Shown here one piece after another: positions 15,732 to 31,283 of a stretch of 64,000 nt of DNA; within the stretch, counting starts at the first letter, position 1, and each line of letters opens with the position of its first letter. Position numbers and translations under genes: made by a program. Source of the stretch: Scenedesmus sp. ARA3 (lineage: Eukaryota > Chlorophyta > Chlorophyceae > Sphaeropleales > Scenedesmaceae); the NCBI GenBank assembly GCA_004335835.1, contig RWJK01001346.1, positions 1 through 64,000 on the forward strand, given 5' to 3'. The notes below the pieces were generated by a model that saw nothing but the letters and a program-made list of their open reading frames with translations, made no database searches and was not told where the DNA came from.

Positions 15732-16586
15732 GCTGCGGCGGCAAGTACACAAAACCAAACAGTATCTGCGTCCTTATCTGGCCCTAGACCGCCACTGATG
15801 ATGGTGCAGCAGCAGCAGCAGCAGCAGCAGCAGGCTGGGCAGCACTGCCACCCTCACCATGCCAGCCCTGTGACATTCCCCGCCAGCAGTGCCTCAAGTG
15901 ACGCCTCAACCCAGGGGTTCCTGCTGTGGCACAAAAAGCATCAAAAACAGTTGCAGCGGCAGGCAACACTGCAGTCCCAAGCGCAGCACCAGCAGCCGCG
16001 CGCAAGCCTGCAGCAGCCACAGCCAAACCAGCAGGCAGCACATGCGTGCAGTGCACACGCTAGCACCGCCACGCGCTTTGAAGCAGCCAGCCTAGCCACT
16101 AAGGCGCTGCTCAGCTTGGCAGCAGTGCACGCCTCGCCTGCAGTGGCGCAGCAGCTGCAGCAGCAGCTGATGCAGAGCATGCGCAAGCCCACCGCGCATG
16201 CCGCTTTTGCAGGAGACCTGGACACTGCAGGGGAGATGCAGCAGCGGCTGCCGCGCCTGCAGGAGGACGTCATCCGCGAATGCAGCAAAGCAGCAGCAGC
16301 ACGTGCTGCGGATGCATCGCTCAGGAACGCCGCACGTGGCCTGGCCGGCAGTGCGTCGTGGGCCGAGGCGGTGGCTGCTGCGGCCACGGAGGCGACTGCA
16401 GCTGCGCTGCGCATGATGACGCTTGTGGAGCCTGTAGTGACTGCCATCAGCGAGCTGCATGCAGCAGCACTGCAGCCGCCAGGCCCGCAGGCACAGATGG
16501 CAGCTGATGGAAGAGGCAGGTCGGAGAGCAGCCGGCAGGCGCTGCAGGGCCTGCAGCAGCTGGTCGCAGCCATAATCCGCTCGTGA
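15203..16586 (+). CDS. Poly-Gln, Ala-rich protein of unknown function
   Basis: Two exons, 15203-15263 and 15517-16586, join in phase (donor CAG/GTAACA, acceptor TTTTGCAG), giving 376 residues. After a short N-terminal region comes a basic patch (VYRRRGIPLLKAVQKRTW, about 43-60), then two poly-Gln runs at about 83-95 and 121-128, a Gln/His/Ala-rich middle and a predicted helical Ala/Leu/Gln C-terminal half ending LQQLVAAIIRS. There is no clear signal peptide or membrane segment, and no domain that I recognise. Uninterrupted coding through CAG repeats and the consistent frame argue for a real gene. The ATG at 15203 is the only one in phase with exon 2. Such glutamine-rich proteins are often transcription or RNA regulators, but nothing here proves that. 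Confidence 0.6.
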
Positions 16587-17640
16587 CAGAGACAGATACG
16601 GATACATTGAGAGTGACACCGCACGACAGCTACCCTTGCCGATGGTCCAGCAGACAAAATAGCAGCTGGCATTTGAGGGTGTGAGCATTCAAAGCTGCCG
16701 TTGCCTCAGCACAGCATACATAGTTTACAGCGTGTTTCTTCCTGGTTTGTGTCGCACTGGTTGTAGGTAGGGCTGGTAGCAGCAGCCCAGCCTATGCATC
16801 TAATGTGTACACTGGTTGAGGGCAACTTATGGTGCTTGGACATTAAGCTACGGATGTGGTTGGTTGCTTTTTGAAGATGTGTACCACCTACACAGGTGGC
16901 ACTCTGAGCCCCTGTGTCTCTAAATCACAGCCTAGAAAGGTTGGCATGTACACTGCAGCCACCTTGCTGCGGACCTGGGTTGCAACTCTGTTCGGGGTGC
17001 GTTTTGATTGGATCGTGATGTCATAATGGCTCAGCTATTGCCTGCCAGGCAGGCCAGATTGTTTGTGTGGCACGGCGCCCTCATCTGCTTCTTTGCCTGG
17101 CCTGCCCTGTCCATACTGTGGTACCACTGGCAGTCGATGCTACCACAGTTGGTACTTGCTGTTCGAGGATGGACGGGCAGGGATGGCTTCATCTGTACAG
17201 CACCTGCATCAACTGCTTCAACTTGTTTTGTATGGAAGTGTGGCGTGTGCTGAATCACACCAGGCATTGGAAGTATCGTATGCCTGTTTGTTGTGAAGAT
17301 GCTGATACCGTTGTATTCAGCGTGGTGCCTAGCAATCCATAGCAACATCACATTCAGGCGCTATGGGCATGTTGCTGTCATGTCGAGTCAGATCCTGCCT
17401 GTTTCCCACATCCTTGTCTGATTTTCCAGCAGGCACTGCCTGTTCAGCATCCAACACATGTGGCCTTGACGAAAGCACCGCGCTAAAAAAGCCGGTGTCA
17501 CAACACGGTCCTCTTTTCATGATATGGCTGGACCCTTTGTTTTTGTTGTGCGCGCATCATGGCTGTGGATCATGTTCCCTCATTTGGTTGACCCACGAGG
17601 CAGCAGGCTCTTGCACTGCCCTGTTTGCTGGGCATCATGC

Positions 17641-17875
17641 CCAGCAGTGATGATCACAGCGCCGCTCATGCTGTGATAATCAAAGCGCCGCTCATGCTGT
17701 GATGATCACAGCGCCGCTCATGCTGTGATGATCACAGCGCCGCTCATGCTGTGANNNNNNNNNNNNNNNNNNNNNNNNNNNNNNNNNNNNNNNNNNNNNN
17801 NNNNNNNGATCACAGCGCCGCTCATGCTGTGATGATCACAGCGCCGCTCATGCTGTGATGATCACAGCGCCACTG
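17641..17875. repeat. 26-bp satellite with internal dyad symmetry
   Basis: The unit tgatgatcacagcgccgctcatgctg repeats head to tail with at least six full copies visible and no spacers. Across each junction GCTGTGAT and ATCACAGC flank one G, a 17-bp dyad. The first copies carry point changes. The array contains an assembly gap. Confidence 0.95.
17755..17807. other. Assembly gap (53 N)
   Basis: The run of N lies inside the satellite, so the true copy number is unknown. Confidence 1.
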
Positions 17876-20800
17876 GCGAGACCTCTGGGCTCTCACAGCA
17901 CACGCCTCCCTGCAGCTATGCACATGTGTATGTTTTGTCGGTTTCAAGTTCTCATCATCATCATCATGTTACCCATCAAGCCACAGCATCAACATGTGTA
18001 TGATTTGTCGGTTTCAAGTTCTGTGTTGTCTGGACACGCTTTACGGTTATGCTCATGAGGTTTGATCAAACCAGCTGTAGTGCACCGCCGTGCCACACAG
18101 CTTAGGTGATGCATTTGTTACGGTTGTGTCCGCTGATGCTGTGCAGCATCCACATGTGGTGGCAACACTGTATGGTAATGCGGAGTTGTTGGCAGAGAGA
18201 TTGCACTTTGCCTGTGATCGTTGTGTGCAGCGTCACTGATAGCGGCTGCAGCACCAGCATTGGCTGAGGTACCCCCTGGCTGGTGTCACCATGACTTGCT
18301 CTACTTTAATAAGTGTCCGCCGGAACCTTCCCAGCGAGAGTGTGACACTACCGACAGTGATACCAACAGTGATGCCTAAGCCTGTTACCCCAGGTACATG
18401 CCATCTGATCCTGACTTATCAGCCGGCACCAAGATGCTATACATGGCCTGTCCGCAAGCCAGGGCCCTGGCCAGGCCAACTGCAAGCTTATGACTGATCC
18501 TGCAACTGGAAGTTCTTGCAAGCACTGCTAGTTGCAGCCTTACACAAGAGCACTCAGTTGCATCCTCTGTTATGGCATGGCAATGCTTGCACATGTCACG
18601 CCAAGAGCTGTAGCTGCAGATAGTCCAGCTTTGCAGGACAAGCGCAAACGCCTGAGCAGGGTCCCGGCAAGGACGTTGTGGCATGCTGCCTGCCCGCTTC
18701 ATGGTGCGCCATGGTAAGAAACATTTGTCATGGCACACACTGCTTGGCAAGCAATGCACAGGATGCAACCACTGCTTCGGGCATTAAACTATGATGGATC
18801 CTGCTATGGCACAGTCTTCAAACCGCTGCAGTGCTGCCCAGGCTGGTCCGCCAGCATGCACAGCGCAAACACTCGCTTGAAAGATTGCGGGCAAGGTGCA
18901 GTGCAGGGTGACATGCATCCTTCTTTACAGTGATGTGCTTTCAATGGGAAGACCTTGCTGCTCCTATCCACAACAACACGAAACAGTTACACTATACACC
19001 ATGCATGATGACGCAACGGTTGCCCGTACAACTAGTAGTACTGCATACTCTCTACAAACAAGACCGGCACTTTTCCCCCTCAGACTTGCATCAACCCTGC
19101 CCAAAGTAGCAGTTTTGTGTACTGTGAACAACCATACACCATATGAACAGGTGCAGCTACTAGCATAGTAAGCTTTCATCGTCTTGAGCGAGCAGTGGGC
19201 ATGTGCATGCGGTAAGAGCCCCAAATAGAGCACGACCAAAAACAGCCCGCTCGGCTGCAGATCCAGCAGCCGGCAGCCCTCATCTTCACCTGCTAAGCTG
19301 TAGCAGTGCTGGCAGTGTAGCATTACATAGATGTTGAGTTCCCCTCAGATGGGCAAAAATACAAATGTACGCATGTGATGCACACCAGGCACAGATACAA
19401 GGATGCCAGAGCTTGACTGGATACAGCCCGGCCCTTGATGATGCAAGTGCCTGCAGCTGGTGCTATGGTTGACTAATTTATCAGTGCAGGTGCAGTGGAT
19501 ATGGCTGAGGCGGCTTCACAAGAGGCACACCTCTGTGCATGCCTCAGGCGCTGCACAGCAGTAGGCAAGGGGTGCCACGCCCTGCAGCACTTGGTATGCT
19601 GCCGCGTCATTCAAGCCCATACAGCGGCATGCTCGACATGCATGGCAGCACAGCAGACAGAACACAGCATCGCCAACAACTCATGCAGTGTACAGCACTG
19701 CTAGATCAGGGCTGGTTGAGTCGGCTGGCAGCTGCTCAACTGCTGCAGCATTCCAAACATGCAGGTCAAACCAATGCCAGCAAAACCAGATAACACTACC
19801 TCCCAAACTTTGCCCAGCGGCTGCACCACAGCACCTCGACATGAACAGTTAAGCATATCAGGTTGCAAAAAGCGCGTGCCGCCATGCACAAAGCCTCACC
19901 CAACAGCCTCCTCTGCCCCACAGCATGGTGTGCTGCCTCGATGCGTCAGCCCAGGTACAAACAGCAACACATATGGCAGCCGCACACGGTTTTTGCTCAC
20001 AAGATTGACACCGATTTGTTCAACAACCAAACCACGCACACACACGATCGGCACCGATTTGTCCGACAAGCATACTCCGCACTGACAGATACACATGTGC
20101 ACTGTACAGTAGCTTGATGCAGGTTGGCAGCTGCCCTCAACAGCCAATGACCAACCCCAGAAGTCAAACCCTTGCTGGTGACAGGTGTCATATCAGTGCC
20201 CCAGCCAAAGTGGAAGGCATGCCGACAGATACAGCTGCCAGTAGAACCTCCTCAGAACCACATATGCATGCATGAACATCATCTTGAAGATGCTTGCCCT
20301 CCGCCAACATAATAATCAGCTGCTGTAGTTCAACAGCCTTTCTGCCGCATGCTCAATTCATCCGTCTGTTGCAACAGCCAGAACCCCCAGATGAATGCTA
20401 ACAGTGCTAGCATCAGCTTGTGTGAGGAAGGTGCACACCCTGAGGTCTAATGATACCCTCTACACACAGTGCTGTACATCACAAGATCCATGGAACACCC
20501 AGCACATACGCGCAGCGTGCATGTGCATTGCCATGTCAAGCTGCTGGCAATAGTCAGGCCGACAAACCTGCCAGTACCGCTCAGTACAGAGTGACTCAAG
20601 TGCCAAATCTCAAAACTCATAGCAAAACAGGGCCAACTACCAGCACAGTGTTAGGCTTTCTGGCTCAGAGTGCTGTCAACGCATCACAGCCCAACTGCCT
20701 TGCGAAGCTTCCATTGCACACAGGCGTCCCTTTGCTTACCATGCATGAAGCCGACAAAAGTGTTGTCACAGCACCAGCAGTGTCGCCACGAAGCAGCATT

Positions 20801-21317
20801 CTGCGCGCATGGGCGCAAGTCAACAACCAAGCTGTTGATGCTAACACCCACAAGCGCAACACACACTTGAGTGGCGGCAGCGCCAAGCAGCGCAGCAGCA
20901 GGGCGTCCTCCCGGGGTGATTGCGTGTGTAGTACTGGCCCCGGAGAACCGTCATACTGAAACAGAGCAGGGGCTGTCACACGTGGTCTGCACAACTGCAA
21001 GCTCAAACAGTCAGCCTCCACCACAGACGATATCTGCACTTCCTCGTCTCAGCAGCTGTCTCAGCAGTACTTGAGATGAAATAGCAATTGGTTCCGTCAC
21101 CAGTTTTTAGGCAGGCATTACTTAATGCAAGCAGCATGATGCATCCCAACGCCAACCAGTCACGACATCACACGCACACTAGAACATATGTGGCTGCACA
21201 CCCTCTGCCTGCCACCAGGTTCAAGCTATGCAGCTGCCAGCACGCTGCAGCTCCTACTCCATAATGCACCCACCCCAGTAGGGCCACACTAGATGCACTC
21301 ACAACACTCGCACACGT

Positions 21318-21681
21318 TTAAGAGCGCGTGGGCAGGTGCTGCAAAGCAGCAAGAACTGCCTGAAGCACCTCGCTTGCTGCTGCATCACTGCCAACTCCAA
21401 CATCTGCAGCAGTGCCACAAAGGTCCTTGCACCCGCTGTCACGAGAGCGCTCTGCAGCAGCAGCAGCAGCAGGCTGCTGCCAGCTGTCAGCCGCAGCGCC
21501 TTGCACCACGCTGGGGCCTGCTGCGGCAGCTGCTGCTGAAGCATCTGAAGCCACACCTGCAGCAGGTGCTGCGCCATCGCTGCTGCTGCCGCTGTTGTTG
21601 TTGCTGAAGCGAGCAGCAGTCAATGCCTGCATGAGCTGCAGCCAGCAGGTGCCGGCGCCTGCGTTGTGAGGTGAGCTGGCC

Positions 21682-21713
<32 letters not shown>

Positions 21714-21845
21714 AGCAGCAGCTGCAGGGAAGTCTATAGCACCAGCAAGCGGTGTGGCTGCAGCAGATGCAGTGCCGGCACCATCATCCAGTGCTGCTGC
21801 AGGATGTGGCAAGCTCAGACAGGCTGTCTGGCCCTGTACAGGAAG

Positions 21846-21888
<43 letters not shown>

Positions 21889-23172
21889 TCTGTACCTGCC
21901 ATGCAGCTGCTGCTGCCGCTGCCAGCAGCTAGCTGGTAGCCACTCATTGTTAGAGATGTATCGAAGGCTACTGCACGCCCTGCGCACGCTGCTGCCTCCG
22001 TCGCGACAGCAGTGATGGCCTCTGCCGATAGCCCTGCAGAGCCATTGTGCTGTGCTGAGGTGACACTAGCAATGGCTGCTGCTGCGGCTTTGCACGACAC
22101 GCTTTCAACACACGCTTGCTGCACCTGTGGAGCCAGCAGTGCAGTTTCAAGTTCCAGGACGCACAGGGCTCAGCCATGGTGGTACAGTTGAATGTCCAGT
22201 ACAAAAGCTGTACTGCAGTCTGGCAGGATAGCTATCCTGCTGTGAGTGGCACAGCACGCCTGGCACTGTAGTTGTGCAGCAACAGCTAACCCTGCTGGTA
22301 TGTGGCATATTTGGCAGCAGCAGCCCCATCCTGCTGCTACCTTTATGCATTGCTCTGCTTTGACGCAAACAAGCAGCTGCTCTGCAAGATGCAGCAGCTG
22401 ACAAAACTTCTTCGTGCAGAGGGCTCACCTGCTGCGCCAGGTCAGGTAGCAGCTGGTGTATTGTTGCCGCCATGTCAAAGGGCGTCCCTGCTGCTGCTGC
22501 CAGCAGCGCTGCCGCCTCCACCTGGGCCAGCACATGCTGCCGCAGCTGCTCTGCGAGCTCGGGTGACACCTGGCTGGCGGCCTGCGGGAGAGGCAGGCGG
22601 GGCACAACACTTTCAAGCAACATAGCATGTGAACAATGGTAAGCAAACATAGTTGTGCCGGCTCCATCAGGACACAATGCTTGGGCAGGGGGTCTCCTGG
22701 ACAAGCACTGCTTGAAGGTGCGCAGATTTGCTTTTTTCATGTTAGACTGTCCATCTTTACGATGCGATGTGGTGCCAAAGGCGGGAGGAACAGAAGCCTT
22801 TGCTTGGGTGTTCTCAAGCAACAGATGGAACGGCTGTGAGCTCTATAGAAGCGATCCCGTGGTACTGCAAGTCAAGCAGGCATCTAGTGAGGGCGTCCGG
22901 GTACTGCAAGTCAAGCAGGCATCTAGTGAGGGCGTCAAGTCAAGCAGGCATCTAGTGAGGGCGTCCGGGTTCAGCGGCATCTTCAGCAGCAGGAATGCAT
23001 TGAGTGGCCCATGGCACCCTCTTCAGTCACCCACATACTATGTGGGCTGATTCGAGGTGCCTACCTGCTGCAGCAACCTATTTGCGACCATCGCAGATGG
23101 TGGCAAATTCTGTTGGGGAGAGGCTTGTGGCGGCAGCAATGGGTTGGCCTGCATGGGGGCCGTGAGGCTAGA

Positions 23173-23212
<40 letters not shown>

Positions 23213-23618
23213 GGCAGCAACTGCCGCAGCAACTGCACCAGTTGCTGCTGCTGCTGCTGCCGCTGCTCTGCTGGTGGCGGCTGCACAGGCGGCTGTTGTT
23301 GTTGCTGTTGCTGCTGCTGCTGCTGTGCACCAAGCAGCAGCATCCTCAAGGTATCTGCTGTAGATGCAGCAGTTGCCGGGGACTGGGGCTGCAGCTGCAC
23401 AGCCAGGGCTGGGCTGACTGTGGCGGAGTTGTCTGATGCGAGTGACAAAGTCCTCAGCAGGCTGCTGCTGCTGGTGGCTGCCTTTGCAGGTGATGCTGCT
23501 GCTGCTTTGCCTTGTGCTACGTGCAGCAAGCGTTCCTGTAATGCCCGCTTCACCTCGTGCTCTCGTTGCTGGAAGCGACGCCGCTGCTGCTGTTGCTGTG
23601 CATGCTGATGCGGCCGCA

Positions 23619-23652
<34 letters not shown>

Positions 23653-24214
23653 GACCTGCTCCAGCTGCTGCAGCAGCGGCACGGGAGGCGCTGTGACAGG
23701 TGACGCATTGCTGGTCTGCAGCTGCCGCGCATGCAACTGATTCTGCGCAAGCGATGTACTGATGCTGTTGCTGACCTGGATGCCAGGGGTAGCAGCCGTG
23801 GCTGGTGCAGGCCGTGATGCCGGCCTGAACACTGTCATGGCCTTTTGCTTGGCAATGGCGCCTGCTGGCCTGTACAGCTTCAGGATGCTGCTGCTGCTCT
23901 TGCTCTGCTGCGGGCTGCTGCGCCCATGACCGCTACGCATCCCGAATACGGGCTTTTTCGCCGGCTTCTTTCCCTTTGCATCGTCATCTGCAGCACGCGC
24001 AGCACAGAGGAAAAGACGTCGCTGCTCGAAGTGCTTCCCGATGCCTTGCCGGCTGACACATCGGCAAGAGCACACACAGCCTTCTGAAATGGATAGCTGA
24101 AACACTAATCGATCCAATATCAAGTTGTCGGCGCTGGCGCTGAGCGTGATCACGCACCTGAGTGCCAGCCCATCGCTGCAGGACCCCAATGCTAGAAAGC
24201 CGACGTAATAACAT
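21318..24214 (-). CDS. Poly-Gln/poly-Ala low-complexity protein of unknown function
   Basis: The body exons are 23065-23987, 22429-22581 and 21318-22124, phase 0 at both junctions, encoding over 620 residues. A basic N-terminal part (KGKKPAKKPVFG; ILKLYRPAG) is followed by several poly-Gln runs and then an Ala-rich helical region with two long poly-Ala runs, ending LPTRS. I recognise no catalytic domain. The 5' end is unresolved. An exon at 24158-24214 would supply MLLRRLSSIGVLQRWAGTQ, which resembles an organelle presequence, but its GTGCGT donor is out of phase with the acceptor at 23988; a GTGATC donor 4 nt further on would fit. Basic, Gln-rich composition suggests a nuclear regulatory protein, but this is a guess. 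The intron 22582-23064 holds a 39-bp tandem repeat. Confidence 0.55.
22862..22968. repeat. 39-bp direct repeat, about 2.8 copies, in an intron
   Basis: Copies begin at 22862 and 22901, with a truncated third at about 22935. The core tcaagcaggcatctagtgag is identical in all three, and the units are head to tail. Confidence 0.9.
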
Positions 24215-25369
24215 GCACCAAGTGCATCAGACAAACGTCTCAGGTGTGTTGAAGGCTGAACAGTGGCGAGTCTGTCCACGCATTTCACCAGGCGCAGACC
24301 TGTGAGCGCTACTACGTAGGTGCCACGACCAAAACCGTGTTTATGCTCCTACTGAACAAAATGGTACATGCACGTGGTGATCGCTTGACACACAGCCATG
24401 CCCTGGGCTGTCCTAGCATGTTTTCATGAAACAGGAACCTCGGCAGCTGTTCGGTTTTGTTTTGTCATATCTAGTTCAACTATACCCATTTGTTTTGATT
24501 GAACAGAGCAGTTGACACGGCATGATTGCCTAAGTTCACGTTGAAGCTCGTGCCTTTTTCGTGGTCGTGCCGTGCCAATGGCACCCCGCCTTTCCGTCAC
24601 GTTCGTTTTTGAAGTCGTTTGTCGTTTGTATACGTATTAATCCTACACGTTGTACGAGTAAGTTGACAGCTGCGCCGGTGATAAGCAAGCAACTCCACTG
24701 TTCAGTCGCTAGACATCCAATTATTTTGGTGGTGGCCTTGCATTGCGCTTGCAAATGATTTTGCTTGACACAAGATGTAACAAGCATCCTTATGCTTGCT
24801 CCCTAACTGTTGTTAGGGTTGTTCAGTGCTCATGAGTACAGTCACCAACCAGCAGTGCGGTACACCCAGTCTTAGGCTAAGATTGCAAAGAGCAGAGGCG
24901 CGCCGGGGTGGCCATGGGCTCACTGGGTACAGCCGCTGCACATCACGACGATCCAAACAGCTACCAGCACCCATACCCAGTGTCGCTGGCATTGGCAGTG
25001 ACAGATCTATTTTGACACTTGAATGTCTCACTTCTGCAGCTGCTTTCGCCAGGCACGTGCACCTGCGTCCTGTCACATTGCTGCGAAGTCGCCTGTTCAC
25101 ATGCTTGGCCATCACCATCATCATCATATGACGATCAAGCGATTCCAGATTCACCAACGTGCTGTGCCCGCGCATGGCAACACAACCGCTTTGTCGCCCA
25201 CCAGACCCTCAAAGCTCACCGCCAAGCTCTGCTCGCCTAGCACGTGCCTGAAACACCATGCACGATTATTCCGACTGTCCAGCCATGTATGCCATACACG
25301 GATGTGAAATTGGTACAGGTTTCAAGAGCAGCACCTGTCTGCCCCACCGCCATCATCATGCCTGATACC
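24215..25369. other. Intergenic
   Basis: This lies between the 5' side of the poly-Gln gene and the 3' end of the first SDR gene, both minus strand. I see nothing with coding support. Confidence 0.45.
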
Positions 25370-27658
<2,289 letters not shown>

Positions 27659-28725
27659 GCACGCACTAGCATCTACACAGACAGCAGTGATAGCATGGTA
27701 ACTGCAATATCACACCCAGCAACGCTATCAAGGGCGAATGCGCTGAATGAGGCACATGTACACGTTGCCTGTGCGCATGCACGTCAAGTACACGAGCTAA
27801 CGCCTCACCTTCATGATGCCCTCCGACAATCAGACAACGACTTCAGTTCGAAACAATTCGGCGCGCTTGTGTTTGCTGTAGCTGATGTGGTTTCGGAACA
27901 GTTTCTTGGGGCAGCAGCCAGATGTAGCAGAAAGATGTGCGCGTTACTGATTGAGAATGCAAGTATAAGCCAGTGCAACCCGTTTAAATTGCATCGTCCG
28001 GGTGCACTTCTCTGCCACAGGCCACATGTTAACTGAATCATGACAAGCACATAAACCTTAAACCGCCGCAAGTGAGCTGCACCACAAGGATCAAATCGTA
28101 TTCGATCGACCCTGGCAAGGACCCAAGAAAGCAGCGATAACAGCTGTGACAAAATGATGTGACGCTGAGAATGTGTTCAGGCCCGGTATGCGATGCTGAA
28201 CTGTCAAACAATGCAGCCACCACCATGTGACATGCTGGCGCAGTCGCCTTGCATCCCTGCCACTGGCAGGATGGGTGGTTGATCATGGCATCAGCGGCAG
28301 ATTGTGCGCAGTCACTGCCACTGTCAATGCTAGTACCATGATGAGCGTCAACGGCATGAACAGCAGGTACCGCTGTACCAGCAACAGCCACTGACACCGT
28401 GTCAGTGACTAAGCAGCCACGCATGCTTGCACCCATAAGCCCAAGTGAACTTGAAGTGCAGCACCACGTGGCATGGCCAGTTGCTTTGTACTGCCTTTGC
28501 TGCTTGAAGCTTCCTGGCCTGCGCCACATCCTATGCAACCTCCTGGTCTACCCCGCACAGCGCTCTCAGGCCAACCTGTTGGGTATTGCCTGCATGCGCT
28601 CATGCACTGCTCGTCCATACCATTCGCACTCGCGAATACCACGCCATAGCAAGGCCCACAGTCCAGGCTTTGCACACATCTGTGACCAGCTGCCAAAACT
28701 GTTTGAATTCAAAGCACTGCACTCA
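27659..28725. other. Intergenic between the SDR paralogues
   Basis: It must hold the promoter of copy A and the 3' region of copy B. No coding exon is recognised. Confidence 0.45.
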
Positions 28726-30635
<1,910 letters not shown>

Positions 30636-31004
30636 TGTGTGGGTGACTGTGGGAGTGTTTGGTGGTGTGGTGCAGGAGGTACGTGTCCCTCGAGAAATGC
30701 CGCTGGGCGACGACAAGAAGCAAATCGGCTAGTATTGAAAAACAATGAGGGTGAGCATCGCGCTGCTAGGCACTTGAGCTGCTGGTTCTGCAGCTTGCCA
30801 CACTTCTGTCACTCGAGCACATGATGTCGGTAAAGTGACACATTGGGGCGTCGATTGCTGCTGACTCTGTGCGTCCTGCCTCTATGTATTGATCGACTCA
30901 GATATCGGGCGTGTCTGTTCACCACGGTCCCGAGCCTGAATTCCACCTGCGGGCTTCAATTGCTTCATCAATCACATTTAGCAGTAAGATCTTACTTACG
31001 CATC
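30636..31004. promoter_or_regulatory. Short divergent intergenic region, SDR copy B / cpSRP54
   Basis: If both first exons are right, 369 bp separate two divergent start codons of predicted plastid proteins, so this segment would hold both promoters. No TATA box or operator can be named with confidence. Confidence 0.4.
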
Positions 31005-31238
31005 ATGTTGCCCGCATTGGGCCAGCATGGCGCGTCCACCGGCAGCATTGGCGCAAGGCAGCAGCAGGCTGTCAAGATTCAGCCATGTGCAACAGCAGGG
31101 CGTGCAGCACACCGCAGCAGGATAGCTACCAACGCTCTGAGGACCACATCTGAGCCATGTGTTGCTTGGCCAGCAACAGCAGTGCAGCCACGCATGCCAG
31201 CGCTGGTGGCCAGGCCACATGCACCTCTGGTGAGGGCA

Positions 31239-31283
<45 letters not shown>

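Larger units (their letters stand above)
16587..21317. other. Gene-poor intergenic region with satellite
   Basis: No open frame here shows exon structure or family likeness; the longest, at 20450-20959, has intergenic-like composition. It holds the 26-bp satellite at 17641-17875 and a near-identical 28-nt duplication at about 17924-17951 and 17994-18021 (catgtgtatg, one variable base, then tttgtcggtttcaagtt). Confidence 0.5.

Noticed and set aside
17641..17875. Possible CRISPR-like array
   Set aside because: The repeats are directly head to tail with no spacers, and the sequence is eukaryotic nuclear; it is a satellite.
20450..20959. 169-codon plus-strand open frame
   Set aside because: Composition is unlike the real exons, there is no recognisable motif, and no splice partners were found.
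22862..22968. 39-bp direct repeats as a CRISPR or regulatory array
   Set aside because: Fewer than three copies, no spacers, and located inside an intron; a tandem duplication explains it.
24158..24214. Presequence-like first exon for the minus-strand poly-Gln gene as a firm call
   Set aside because: Its strong GTGCGT donor is out of phase with the acceptor at 23988, and only a weak alternative donor fits. It is therefore kept as a possibility within the gene entry.
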